Below are positions 20,602 through 31,436 of a DNA stretch of 64,000 nt, piece after piece. The translations under genes and the position numbers were made by a program. The DNA comes from Plotosus lineatus (lineage: Eukaryota > Chordata > Actinopteri > Siluriformes > Plotosidae), in assembly GCA_024760905.1 (NCBI GenBank), contig CM045733.1, positions 42,382,501 to 42,446,500 of the forward strand, in the 5' to 3' direction. Under the pieces are notes generated by a model. That model had not been told where the DNA came from, did not search any database, and was given only the letters and a program-made list of their open reading frames with translations. Positions within the stretch are counted from its first letter, which is position 1. Each line of letters opens with the position of its first letter.

Positions 20602-20697
20602 AAGTATGAAGACTATCTGGGCAAAAAAGTACAGACATTTTTATAATTGACAACTTTCGTTCATATGTCCTTTGAGGTCCTCCCTACAACCCCCCCC

Positions 20698-20698
<1 letters not shown>

Positions 20699-20744
<46 letters not shown>
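20699..20744. repeat. (CA)n microsatellite
   Basis: About 23 CA units. Confidence 0.94.
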
Positions 20745-20749
<5 letters not shown>

Positions 20750-21477
20750 GTATGGGCAGTGTATGTTTTCCCTCAGTAACCTGGTCAGTACCTGAGCAGG
20801 TGAGATATTCCACTTGTCCTGGTGAAGAAGTATAAGATTGCACTGACCTCACGCTCAACCCTGTTCACATTTCAGAGTGACCGAGGGAAGTTTCACACAG
20901 TGCTGAAAACAACACCAGCAATTTGAGTAACTATTAGGTTGTTTTGTTGACAGAGAGAGGAAAGACTCAGAGTTTATGGCTGCACTTGACTGCATTTACA
21001 GTCAAGAAACCTGTCGGTCAGTCACAGTGTTTAGAAGGATTTTAAGCCTGGATTTAATGTTCAGTGAAAATCTTTCACTGTGCACATGCACCCTGAGAAA
21101 AGTGTTTACACATAAGTCTTTCCCTTCTGGACAGTCTGTCTCAAAAACTTAAGAACCAGCTCACATTTCAACAGCTTTGAGACATGAAATTCATGTCATG
21201 TAGGATGTTTTTTTTTTCACTGAAATATCACAGAGGAAGAAATGATCTTTGGATGCAGGAAAGAGAACAATGAACTGGAAAAAAACCCAACCCTTTTCTT
21301 ATGTCATCTATTAGCTTTTCTTAGTTCTTTATATATATATATATATATAAACAGATTTAAAGCGAGTTCAAACAAATTGTTGCTCATGTTTTATCACAAT
21401 GGTAATACAGTATATTGCTTGCAGTAGAGCCTCGCATAGTAACTGACATCATTCAAGATTGGTGGTTTTTGATTCTG
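20745..21477. other. Unannotated spacer
   Basis: No gene or repeat family recognised apart from a short (TA)n near 21331-21348. Confidence 0.5.
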
Positions 21478-22325
21478 GTAGCAGTCGACCTTTTGACAAA
21501 AACATTCAACAAGGTCTTAGAGAGTGAGAGGATGCTGGAGGAATGGAGAAGTGTGCTGGTGCCCATTTTTAAGAACAAGGGAGATGTGCAGAGTTGTGGC
21601 AACTACAGAGGGATAAAATTGATGAGCCATATGATGACGTTATGGGAAAGAATGTCGGTGTGACAGAAGAGTTCAAGGTGGACGTGGGACTGCATCAAGG
21701 GTCAACTCTGAGCCCCTTCTTGTTTGCTATGTTGATGAACAGGCTGACAAGAGACAAGGTTAGAAAAGAATCTCCATGGACTATGATGTTTGCAGATGAC
21801 ATTGTGATCTGTAATGAGAGCAGAGAACAAGTGCAGGAAAATCTAGAGAGGTGGAGGTATGCCCTGGAAAGGAGAGGAATGAAGGCGGAATACATGTGTG
21901 TGAACGAGAAGGACCCAAGAGGAACGGTGAGGTTAAAAGTAGCAGAGATAAAGAAGATGGAGGATTTTAAGTACTTAGGCTCAACAATCCATAGCAATAA
22001 TGGATAGGATCAGGAATGAGTACATTAGAGGGAAAGCACATGGAAGAGGTTTTGGAGACAAAGTCAGGGAAGCTAGATTGAGATGGTTTAAACATGTACT
22101 GAGGAGGGATAGTGAATACATTGGTAGTAGAATGCTGTGGTTGGAACTTCCAGGCAGAAGGCCGAGAGGATGACCATAGAGGAGCTTTATGGATGTCGTG
22201 AAGGAGGACATGAAGGTAGTTGGTGTAAAAGAAGAAAATGTAGAAAAAAGGGTGAGATGGACACAGATGGTTTGCCTTGGGGACCGCTGAAGGGAACAGC
22301 CGAAAGGAAAAGAAGAAGAAGAAGC
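21478..22325 (+). mobile_element. RTE-clade LINE, copy E, 5'-truncated and twice deleted
   Basis: Starts abruptly within RT at 'gtagcagtcgaccttttgac' and ends with 'gggaacagccgaaaggaaaa' plus (GAA)n. Two internal deletions reduce it: one near 21653 removes the RT fingers and the first palm aspartate; another near 22000 removes the region between 'STIHSN' and 'MDRIRNEY'. No convincing target duplication is visible. Confidence 0.85.
21479..22290 (+). pseudogene. RTE reverse transcriptase remnant, copy E
   Basis: Recognisable pieces are 'VPIFKNKGDVQSCGNYRGIK' (21560-21620), then after the deletion 'VGLHQGSTLSPFLFAMLMNR' and catalytic 'MMFADDIVICNES', then a C-terminal part across frameshifts with a motif like 'RWFKHVLRRDSEYIGS'. 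Missing palm residues make it non-functional. Confidence 0.82.
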
Positions 22326-22496
22326 TAGAGGAAAAGGCCTATAAGAAAGCAAAAGCTGAAAAGCAGAAATGGTCTCCAAGTCCAAATGGGGTCCCAAGGG
22401 TCATGCAGTGTCTATGTAGAAGTTTGACTGGAAATGAGGAGCCAGTGTGATGGTTTCTGTATTGTGGGCTTTTATTCTCCTTTTAAATATAATCAT
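22326..22496. other. Unannotated spacer
   Basis: Short sequence after the RTE-E tail with no recognisable feature. Confidence 0.4.
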
Positions 22497-22720
22497 TCAT
22501 TCATTTTTTTATGCCACTTAATCTTGATTGGGTCATAAGGAGGCTGGCGCCCATCTCAGTCAACTTTGGGCAAGGGCAAGGTGTACTCCCAGAACAGTGC
22601 AGCTTCCATTGGCTAAAACACATACAAATAATCACTTTTCATCACACCTTGGGGTCATTTGGAACCACTAATCAGTCTACTGTGGATGTTTTTGGACTGT
22701 AAGAGGAAATGAGCTGTGCA
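22497..22720 (-). mobile_element. SINE-2, diverged, head missing
   Basis: On the minus strand the tail ('caatcaagattaagtggcat') and middle ('agtccaaaaacatccacag') of SINE-2 are visible with many mismatches. It is older than the 8407 copy. Confidence 0.6.
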
Positions 22721-22729
22721 TGCAAGAAA

Positions 22730-23095
22730 CCCCTCAAACATCTCACTGCTGAAAGAATTCTGCATTAAAGACTGGGGCAAATGTTACTCAGATCAATGTC
22801 AAAGACTGCTAGGCGGCCACAAGAAGCATCTCACTGAAGTTATTTCAGCCATGGGGTAACACTAGTTAATATGGGGTAGGGTGTCCTAATTTTTCTTCTA
22901 ATTTCTTCAATTGAAATATGCATTTTTGTTCATATCTTTTGTTTGTAAAAATACTGTATGTACATTTATGTGTTTAATTACAATTAAATCACTTTCATTA
23001 CAAGAAATAAGTAAAAACAAGATGGGAAATTGTCGTTGAACATTTCTTAATAAAGAGTTGGCTAATCAATGGTGTTGTGTCCTAATTTTTTCCCA
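22730..23095 (+). mobile_element. Possible 3' end of a Tc1/mariner-like transposon
   Basis: A short coding-like stretch near 22765-22860 ends 'RLLGGHKKHLTEVISAMG', which resembles C-termini of Tc1/mariner transposases. Downstream, 'gggtgtcctaatttttcttc' (22874) and 'gttgtgtcctaattttttcc' (23073) give a repeated terminal-like phrase. Too degraded to assign firmly. Confidence 0.35.
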
Positions 23096-23122
23096 TGCAA
23101 AAATTTTCACTTATATACTAAC

Positions 23123-23200
23123 GTGTGTGTGTGTGTGTGTGGGGGGTCTGTCTGTATGTGGGTGTGTGAGAGAGCGAGAGAGAGAGCGAGAGAGAGAGTG
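23123..23200. repeat. (GT)n and (GA)n microsatellites
   Basis: Short GT tract, G-run and GAGA tract in succession. Confidence 0.85.
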
Positions 23201-23313
23201 TATGTGTGCTATTTTCTCCTCCTGAAGGTAGGAAAATTATAAATCTCTCCAAAGGGTTAGGTGAAGTCTAATGCCTGGTGGAGTTGAACCACCAGAGTGG
23301 TCAGAAACAGTAG

Positions 23314-23314
<1 letters not shown>

Positions 23315-23361
<47 letters not shown>
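23315..23361. repeat. (CA)n microsatellite
   Basis: About 23 CA units. The following 23362-23940 holds a (TCTTC)n patch at about 23627-23647 and otherwise nothing recognisable. Confidence 0.93.
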
Positions 23362-23369
<8 letters not shown>

Positions 23370-24049
23370 GGGAACAGATTGGAGAAAACTTTGTAAAGAT
23401 GCTAAAGGATAGTAAAATGGTAGGATTTAAAAGAACAATTCAGGGCACTAATCCCCTTTTCCATGCACTTCCCCTCCCGTCGACTTTCCCTACCCCCAGT
23501 GAACCTCTTTCACCCTTCCAGCAAAATGCTAATGTGGGACATAAAGAAATTGAAAAAAAAAATCTTTACATGAAAAAACAATGACAATCACTAAATCTTT
23601 ATATTTTCTGTACATTTTCAGGGGGTTCTCTTCTCTTCTCTTCTCTCAAGGATTTTGCAGGCTTTTTTTTGTTATTGTTATCATCTAAAATAGCAAATTT
23701 TTTAGGTGAATGACATTGTGGGGTTGAAAAAAAATGAAAGTCATTACACCCATGTTCTGCAGGTTGAAAAGCAAAAAGAAAGCTTAGCATTTCTGTGTGG
23801 AAATGCCTCGACTTGTACACTCACTGTATAATTCAATAATTAGCCAAATTTGCAAATCAATGCAAAATTGTATTGATTGTATACAATTCCTTGATTCCTA
23901 ATACCCCCATTTCACTGGAGTGTGGCAGACCTGCAGAAGCAAAAATATTGTCATCCTCAAACGTTCCTCAGCTATACCCTCATTTTCCGTGTCTTTCCGT
24001 ATGATTCCGAATGTGTTCCTCCACTTCCGGCAGACCAAAATCTTCCATG

Positions 24050-24081
24050 AACGTGCTTTTGAACATGTTCAAAAGCACGTT
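24050..24081. repeat. Perfect 32-bp palindrome
   Basis: Two 16-base halves are exact reverse complements with no spacer; the left half is 'aacgtgcttttgaaca'. The centre is between 24065 and 24066. It lies in a region unusually rich in TTCCG/CGGAA upstream of the MADF-like ORF. Confidence 0.95.
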
Positions 24082-24440
24082 TATGTAAACATTTTCCGAG
24101 AGTGTTCCCTTTGGTTTCGCAGTCCTTCCGTCTTTTTCTCCAACGGTCAGTGATCTTTCCTTCAATACGCAAGTGTTCTGTGACTGTTCTGCAAGTCTTA
24201 CCCCCTCTTCCGTATTGTCAAAAGTGACCACGGAACAGTCACGTTCAGCTACGGATCCCCACAGAATACTAACGGGAGGCACGGAATACATACTGAACAA
24301 TAGAGAAACACTGCGGAACTTCCATAGACATCACACGGAACAAAGCGGAATTACGGAATACATACGGAATGTATTCCGTTTGCGGAATGGTTGTGGATAG
24401 CACAGACGACTTATGGAAAACTTACAGAACTCACTTCGAC

Positions 24441-24448
24441 TATAAATA
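24441..24448 (+). promoter_or_regulatory. Candidate TATA box before the MADF-like ORF
   Basis: 'tataaata' lies 52 bp upstream of the ATG at 24493, a spacing that would leave room for a start site near 24470. The motif is seen; promoter activity is inferred. Confidence 0.45.
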
Positions 24449-24492
24449 CAGGTGTGCAACACAACAAGCCATTCATTTAGAGAGACGCCACG

Positions 24493-24812
24493 ATGCCGAA
24501 AGCCAAGACATCCACCAAGAGGCCATGGTCTTCAATGCCAGAAACCACAGTTGAAGAGTCTTCTCAGGAAGCCGAGGTTGACGCCGAGCTGGATGTCGCT
24601 TCCGCCGATATCGCCGCTGACCCAAACAAGAAGACACGCATCTACATCAAACTCACTGATGATGACGAGCAGGCCATGGTAGAGTTCATTCAGGTTAAGG
24701 AGTGCCTGTACAACAAGAAACTCAGATCCTGAATGGACAAAGCACACAAGGCCAAGCTCTGGGCTGATCAGGGTTCACACATGGGGAAGAGTGACGAGGA
24801 GCAGAAACAATG
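24493..24812 (+). pseudogene. MADF-like DNA-binding ORF fragment, probably Harbinger-type transposon
   Basis: An ATG ORF of 79 codons (24493-24732) starts 'MPKAKTSTKRPWSSMPE', has an acidic middle, and then a segment 'DDEQAMVEFIQVKECLYNKK' resembling the first helix of MADF/SANT-like domains. After a TGA at 24730-24732 the same frame continues 'MDKAHKAKLWADQGSHMGKS' to a second stop at 24810-24812, so the stop probably interrupts a longer MADF domain. In fish, such proteins are commonly the second gene of Harbinger-type transposons, which fits the absence of any host gene around it. A truncated host MADF gene is less likely. No transposase is visible beside it. Confidence 0.55.
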
Positions 24813-25101
24813 AGATATGTGATATTTTATGTTCAATGCCACCATTTTAACAGATTATGTTTTATCCATATCATTTGCAAATTGGATTCCAAAAAAGTTG
24901 GCACACTATACAAATTGTGAATACAAACTGTATGCAATGATGTGAAAATTCCAAATTTCAATATTTTATTCTGAATATAACATAGATGACAGGGTCAAAA
25001 GTTTAAAATGAGAAAATGTATCATTTTAAGTGGACAATATGTTGATTTTAAATGTAATGGTGTCACCAAATTTCAAAAAAGTTGGAACAAGACCATTTTC
25101 A

Positions 25102-26432
25102 TCACTGTGAGGCATTTCCTCTTCTTACAACAGTCTGCAATCGTCTGGGGACAGAGTAGACAAGTTTAGAAATAGGACTGCTGTCCCATTCTTGCCTAAT
25201 ATACGGTTCTAACTGTTTAACTGTATTGAGTCTTCTTTGTTGCACCTTCCTCTTTATGATGTGCCAAATGTTCTTCATAGATAAAAGTTCTGGACTGCAG
25301 GCTGGCCATTTCAATACCAAGATCCTTTTACTACGCAGTGGGCCCAGTGGTGTAGTGGTTGTGGTGCTGCGCTCATGATCGGGAGATCACGAGTTCAAGT
25401 CCCACTGAGACCTTCACTGTGCTAAGACCCCTGGGCAAGATCTCCACCACAAGTGTGCCTCTGTTCACCCAGCAGTGTAAATGAGTACCAGTAAAAATAT
25501 ACTGAGAAGGTAACCTGCGATGGACTAGTGTCCCATTCAGGAGGAGTTGAACTCCTGGTCGCTTCACGCTATGGAAACTGGGGATAAACACCAGCCTGAT
25601 GAGCCCCTAGGCTCGGGTGTAAAAACCCAACAGACTTTACCTACCTACCTTTTCCTAGGCAGCCATGATGTTGTAATTCATACTGCATGTGGTCTGGCAT
25701 TATCATGTTGAAAAATGCAAGGTCTTCTCTGAAAGAGACAATGTCTAGATGGCAGTATATGTTGTTTTAGAACCTGAATATACTTTTCTGCATTGACGGT
25801 GCCTTTCCAGATGTGCAAGCTGCCCATGCCACATGCACTCATGCAACCCCATACCATTACAGATGCAGGCTTCTGAACTGAGTACTGATAACAACTTGGG
25901 TTATCCTTGTCTTCTTTAGTCTGGATGACATGGCATCCCAGTTTTCCATAAACAACTTTGAATTGTGATTCATGAGACCACAGAACAGTTTCACACTTTG
26001 CCACACTCCATTTTCAATGAACCCTAGCTCAGAAAAACGCCTGCGCTTCTGGGTCCTGTTTAAAAATGGCTCCTACTTTGAATTGTAGAGTTTCAGCTGG
26101 CAACAGTGAGTGGTATGGAGGATTGTGTTCACCGACAATGGTTTCTGGAAGTATTACTGTGCCCCTTTTGTGATTTCCCTTACAGCAGCATTCCGGTTTG
26201 TGGTGCAGTGCCATTTAAGGGACCAAAGATCACAGGCATCCAGTATGGTTTTTCTGTCTTGACTCTTAGACACAATAATTGTTCTAGATTCTCTGAATCT
26301 TTGGATGATGTTATGAACTGTAGATGATAATAACTTCAAACTCTTTGCAATTTTTTGCAGGGAAACATCTTTATGATATTGCTCCACTATCTTTCTGCGC
26401 AACATTGGGGGAATTGGTGATCCTCTACCCAT
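25102..26432 (-). pseudogene. Tc1-like transposase (DD34E type), broken and SINE-interrupted
   Basis: Start chosen at 'MGRGSPIPPMLRRKIVEQYH' (26432), the usual family start. The helix-turn-helix ('VSLQKIAKSLKLLSSTVHNI') and 'DRKTILDACDLWSLKWHCTT' follow. After a damaged stretch (26150-26010) the DDE domain appears at 26004-25680: 'TVLWSHESQFKVVYGKLGCH' (the first Asp of the usual W-S-D-E is His), 'GCMSACGMGSLHIWKGTVNA', 'CIFQHDNARPHAV' (second Asp). The SINE follows, then the C-terminus at 25320-25102: 'VLKWPACSPELLSMKNIWHI' (the Glu of the usual 'PIENIW' is Lys) and 'SVPRRLQTVVRRGN'. Lost catalytic residues plus the insertion make it dead. Confidence 0.87.
25339..25647 (+). mobile_element. 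SINE-3 copy in Tc1 transposase
   Basis: A 309-bp tRNA-derived SINE: A-box-like 'tggtgtagtggttgtgg', B-box-like 'gagttcaagtcccac', a body containing 'ctaagacccctgggcaagat' and 'cagcagtgtaaatgagtacc', and the end 'aaaacccaacagactttacc' with short (CTAC) repeats. Direct repeats 'ccttttactacgcag'/'ccttttcctaggcag' at 25324-25338 and 25648-25662 (2 mismatches) flank it. Confidence 0.9.
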
Positions 26433-26624
26433 CTTCGCTTCTGAGAGACACTGCCAATCTGTGAAGCTCTTTTTATACTCAACCATGTTGTCAATGAACA
26501 TCATTAGTGGTAATTGGTCTTCCAGCTGTTCGTTATAAGTGCAATTGACTTTTCCAGCCTCTTATTGCCACCTGTGCCAAATTTTTTGAGATTTGTTGAC
26601 ACCATGAAATTAAAAATCAACATA

Positions 26625-27311
26625 CAGTGGTACCTCACCTTATGAAATTAATCTGTTCCAAAGCCTTTTTCGTAACCTGGATTTTTCGTAAGTAGAACCG
26701 CATTTTACATGTAAAACCCGTGATTCGTTCCAAGGCCCCCAATAATACCCTTTCAAAATTATAAAAGCATACCTTTTAAGGTACTTACTTCGTGTTGACC
26801 ATGTCTTCTTAGCAGAGTTATAATCATACAAAGGTTTGTGCAAGGTTAAAAGCTTGAGCCAAAATATAAACTTGCAATGAGCACACTCGAAAAACTCATG
26901 AACAAGGTTATGGCAATGAGCACACTCGAAAAACTCATGAACAAGCCATGTCTTCTTAGCAGAGTTATAATCTTACAAATGTTTATGCAAGGTTAAAAGC
27001 TTGAGCCAAAATATAAACTTGCAATGAGCACACTCGAAAAACTCATGAACAAGCTGTTGCTCAAGGGAGCTGCGTCATCCCTCCTAGTCAATGGGAAGCC
27101 AGTGAGGCGGGATGTTGGAAGATAGCCAATGTGAGAGCAGCTCGTGCATTGTTTGAATGTTTGAATGGCGTGTTTTAATGTTTGAATGGTGTGTTTGGCA
27201 CGTTGCATAAGGAGAACTTATTTCATATACAGAGACAAAAAAATTTGGAAAATGCTTTTCGTAGCCTGGATTTTTCGTTTGCTGGGATTATCGAAAGGTG
27301 AGGTACCACTG
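26625..27311. mobile_element. MITE (Tigger/mariner-like) inside the Tc1 element
   Basis: Terminal inverted repeats begin 'cagtggtacctcacctt' on both ends and a TA dinucleotide flanks each side (26623-26624, 27312-27313). No transposase ORF. Both ends also share 'cctggatttttcgt' subterminally in the same orientation. It carries an internal tandem duplication near 26800-27055. Confidence 0.87.
26803..27055. repeat. Tandem duplication of about 140 bp inside the MITE
   Basis: The block from 'catgtcttcttagcagagtt' to 'aaaaactcatgaacaag' occurs twice (about 26803-26913 and 26947-27055), with a third partial 'gcaatgagcacactcgaaaa' unit between them. Confidence 0.9.
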
Positions 27312-27469
27312 TATATTTTTCTTAAAATTATAAATTTTCTCAGTTTAAACTCTTGACCTGTCATCCATGTTTTATTCGGAACATTGAAATTTGGCACTTC
27401 CATATCATTGCATTTAGTTTTTATTCACAATTTGTATAGTGTGCCAACATTTTTGGAATCCAGTTTGTA

Positions 27470-28784
27470 TCATTTATTATTATTTAATATAAATTTACTA
27501 AATTATTTTTTATATAGTGACAACTTATGCACAGACACTTATAGCAGGCTAGATTACAATTAGAACTAAGTTAATAAGGGTCAAGTTTATGTTTAATATT
27601 TTTAGGGAACGAGTCTCCAGTGTCAGAAATTTCTGATTTTATTAGTAAAAAATAAAACAAACTAAGAGCTGCTGCAGGAAGAACTGATTGTATCTGCTAT
27701 AAGTAAGCATTGTTTTGTACATGTTCATTAACTATAAACGAGTAAAAAGTATGGTAAGGTGTCATACTTACATTTTAATAAATTAAAAATGGTTGGTAAA
27801 TTTTTAAAGTTAGACATGGAATAAAATATTACAGGAGGTTCTGCTTCAGGGAAAATAAAAAATAATCAGTGTATAGACAATAAATGTTGTACTGCATCAT
27901 CATGCTCACCATCATCTGCCACTAAAAAGTTTAAGTGGGAGTGTTGTTCCTTAATAAAGGAGTCTGGTTTTTCACTCTGAAACATTTCCTTTCCTTATAA
28001 TGGCTTTTTTTTTAACTTTTGGAAACTTTTGCTGTGGAAATGATTTGATATTTTTTCTAATTTATTTTATGGCTTGTTTTGGAAAAGGCTCAAGAAAAAA
28101 GGAATGATGAACAAAAGGAAAGGAAAAACCCCACAGGACAAACATGAAAAGAGCAATAATTTATAGTCGAGGAAGTTTCAGGTGAATTCAGTTCGACACA
28201 GAGGAGAAAAACAAAGCTTTTTCTGGTCTATGAAAGGAGCCGAAGATCAAGGGTCAGGCGCTTCCTGAAGGATGTGAGAGGGTGTTTTTCCTTGTCATCT
28301 CTCATTTTGATAGCTTTGGGGGAGGGGGGTCACAGGCAAGCCAGAGGTCACCTTTGAGCTTTAAAAGCAAAAGAGAAAACGTCATGCATTAGGATAAGTG
28401 TGGAATGTTCTGGTTGAATGTCCATATTGGTGCAGGAGGGAGGGTGGTGTGGGGTGGTGTGGGGTTCTGGGGGAATTTGATGTGATACTAACAGTGAAGT
28501 AAAGCTGAAGTAAAGCCCGAGGTTCCAAAATTCAATCTTTGGAGAGTGAATGAGCAAACATATACCCACCAAGCCACACACACACCCTTACAATGTGATA
28601 AGCATCAGGATAAAAGCTTGGCAAAAAAAAGTTTCAGGGTGTTCACTTAGATAAAGGCCTTTGTGTTCCAATCAATTATGCACACATTTCTTTTTGCCCT
28701 CAGTTAAAAATGTGTTTCTAATATGTACATTTTGATGAATTAAAGCTTAATAGATGTTTAATTAAATAAAGCTTTTAAAATTCC
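27470..28784. other. Unannotated AT-rich stretch
   Basis: No ORF, repeat family or RNA gene recognised in about 1.3 kb. Confidence 0.5.
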
Positions 28785-29020
28785 TTCATTTTCTGCAACC
28801 ACTTAATCCTAATTAGGGTCTCATTGAGGCTGGCGCCCATCCCAGTTGTCTCTGGGTGAGGGCAATGTACATGCTTGCCAGGCCATCACAGGGCAGAAAC
28901 ACGCCGATGGCTTTGCAGCCTACTCTTGTCGAAAGTCAGCAATGGTTCTTTTACATGCCTCACACCATAGACAGTGAGCGACATGGCCGGCCCTTGATAT
29001 CCTAGTTCGCTGCACTAGGG
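28785..29020 (-). mobile_element. SINE-1, tRNA head missing
   Basis: On the minus strand the body ('gtaaaagaaccattgctgac') and tail ('gaccctaattaggattaag'-like) are complete, but the 5' end stops just after 'agtgcagc', next to 'tttacaagccccta'. The copies at 60497 and 60620 end at the same place with a similar adjoining phrase. Confidence 0.8.
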
Positions 29021-29147
29021 GCTTGTAAAATTCTTCCTAAAAACATTCTTCATTTTGCTCCTTTACATTAATGAGCCCATTACTCTTGTTTGTTAGTTGG
29101 TGATTTGAAGTGGTTATTTTTCTGTAACAGCACATCCTGAAATTGTA

Positions 29148-29893
29148 CAGTGAGTCGTCGACTTACAACCGCGTTTGGTTCTGGCAGACCCGTCGTAACT
29201 CGATCTGATCGTATGTTGACTTTCCATCCAAATACACTCACGCCAAACAAAAACAGATGAATAACTCTCGCACATTTAAATCTCTACATCTATTTTCAAT
29301 TCCACGTCACTGTGAGACGCAGCGGAGGCCAATCCTTTCTGTACTCCACTGTGTGGGCGGGTCCGATAGCTTCAAACTCCAATTTTATTGGATTATAACA
29401 ACAGCCACAGACTGCGCGTGTTGTTTGAGTAAAGAGATAAATTACCCTCGTTTTGATCGGCTCATTTCCACGAAGCCAAGCACAGCTGGCAAGCAAACAC
29501 AAATGGACAGACATGTAAAAACTTCAACCCGCACACCAGCTGATTGCCAAAACTTGGGACGCGCTTCCTGTCACATAAACACTGCAGCGTGTGAGTCCAA
29601 TAAAATTAGAGTTTCCAGATATCGGACCCGCCCACACAGAAAGGACTGGCTCTCAGCTTCGCGCCACAATGACGTAGCATTGAAAGTAGATGAATAGATT
29701 TTCTCTGAGCAGTTAGAAAGTGAATCTCCATCATCTCCACCTTGGCCTTTTAAGATGCTGGCGCCGCCGACAGTGCAAACAACTGTCGTACGCAACACTC
29801 GCGCTGCACTGCCATGAATCATGCTTCTCCACTTTTGCGGTCGTAAAGTCGATCAGACGTAACTCGCATAGGTCGTAAGTCGACGACTCACTG
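29148..29893. mobile_element. 746-bp foldback MITE with TA duplication
   Basis: Terminal inverted repeats are perfect for 19 bases ('cagtgagtcgtcgacttac') and TA flanks both sides (29146-29147, 29894-29895). Inside, a second inverted pair around 'tgtgtgggcgggtccgata' (29351-29369) and its complement near 29615-29640, plus a third near 29306/29675, make most of the element self-complementary. No transposase is encoded; the TA and end sequence suggest mobilisation by a Tigger/mariner-type enzyme. Confidence 0.9.
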
Positions 29894-29895
29894 TA

Positions 29896-30876
29896 TTTCT
29901 CTTTTTCAACAGTTTGTAATCAAGTGTTTTGTAGTACAATGAGTCAGCATTTATTTGCATTCACTTGCATTATGGGATAGAGAGCTTCTTCAGTGAATTC
30001 TGGTGGTTTCCACTATTTGAAAACAGCCTTGGGTGCATTTGGTGCCATATTGCTATAGAGAAAGCTTATTTTGCAGAAATGTGACAGGTGGTGAACCTTT
30101 TTTGCATCCATTCAAACAAAGAAATATCGCACCATATTGACATATTCCTTTGGCTTCCTGTGTATAAATGTGCATGTTTGCCATTTAAGAAAACATTTCA
30201 AGACAAGAATGGCATAACATTGTTGTAGGCTGCTTAATAATGACAAATGAACTCTTATATATAACGTTAGCAAAAACTGATATAAATTGCAGATGGAGTC
30301 ACGAGTGCCTGTCCCCAGACATAAAAGTAGTACTACTGGCTTCATTATATATATGATACAATGTATGGTTCCCTCACCACTGAGCCATATTTTGACAAAA
30401 ATGACCAGTGGCATATAGCAGTCATTCCATTATCAGCAAAGCGCTTCCTTCTAACCTGGAGTAAATATATAAATTTAGGTACTGGCTAAAGGTGGAGCTC
30501 CCAATCAGTGTGTCTATTGAAGGGAAAACATCTTGTTGAATATTAAATATTTGATTAAATATATTAGATGATTTTCCTACCACAAACAGGGTTGCTTTTA
30601 GTTTGTGGAGATGGGTGTCATACTGAGAGTGATGTGCTGTGGCCTGACTTTGTATGAAGGTAGAGCTGATGAGTTCTGTTGGTCGCCATGACATCTCTGT
30701 GCTTTTCCATGTTTACTGCACTCACAAACCCAAGCCTGATATTAAGCGATCTGGATAGAGGCTCAAATCATATTTAATTTTTTTTGGCATATGCACCAGA
30801 AAATAAATAGTTTCACAGGTTACCAAATTTTCTTCTCTGTGTTGCCCCAAGTAAGATTAGCTAAAAATTTTAAAAA
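29896..30876. other. Unannotated stretch
   Basis: AT-rich, no feature recognised. Confidence 0.5.
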
Positions 30877-30878
30877 TA

Positions 30879-31376
30879 CAGGGATCCCTCACTTTCCGTG
30901 GTTAATTGGGACTGAGATCTCCTAGCGACCGCCGAATTCCACAAAAGTAAGATGACCCCCCCCCCCCCCGATTGATGTATATGTACATGTATGTGTATAT
31001 AATATCAATAAATACATATTCAATGCTATAAATGCTTATAACAAATAAACATTCAAAAATAATGCATAAGATGTAAATAAAACATAAATACACACACATA
31101 CAGACGCGCACTCACACACAGATGCACGTGCACACACTCAGATGCGCACCTCACATAAAAATATAAGTAGTTTTGATGGGGGTGGGGGGTTGGGGTTGGG
31201 TTGTTTCTTGGTTTTTGTTTGTTTTGGGTTTTTTTTTGCATAATCGGCCTTGTTTTGTGGCATTTTCCCCATATTCTTCCTTAATTTCCTTATTTTTTAA
31301 TTTGATGAATATTTTAAAAATAAATATTTGCACTGAAGCTGCATGAATTGAACCGCAAAGTAGTGAGGAATCCCTG
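30879..31376. mobile_element. 498-bp Tigger/pogo-like MITE
   Basis: Left end 'cagggatccctcactttccg'; right end (complement) 'cagggattcctcactacttt'; TA on both sides (30877-30878, 31377-31378). Contains a C-run at 30956-30969 and a G-rich stretch near 31180. No ORF with a transposase domain. Confidence 0.85.
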
Positions 31377-31436
31377 TATGGCATAAATCTCACAGTTTTA
31401 ATGCTCACACTGGTGAATTCTTCTATAAAACTTGAG

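Larger units (their letters stand above)
24878..27467 (-). mobile_element. Tc1-like DNA transposon with two nested insertions
   Basis: Ends match as inverted repeats: left 'attggattccaaaaaagttg', right (complement) 'actggattccaaaaatgttg', both followed by 'gcacactatacaaattgtga'. A TA follows the right end (27468-27469); the left has TG, a likely mutation. Without the SINE (25339-25647 plus duplication) and the MITE (26625-27311) it would be about 1.58 kb, a normal Tc1 length. Confidence 0.88.

Noticed and set aside
29257..29697. 146-codon open frame
   Set aside because: Lies inside the foldback MITE, with no recognisable domain.
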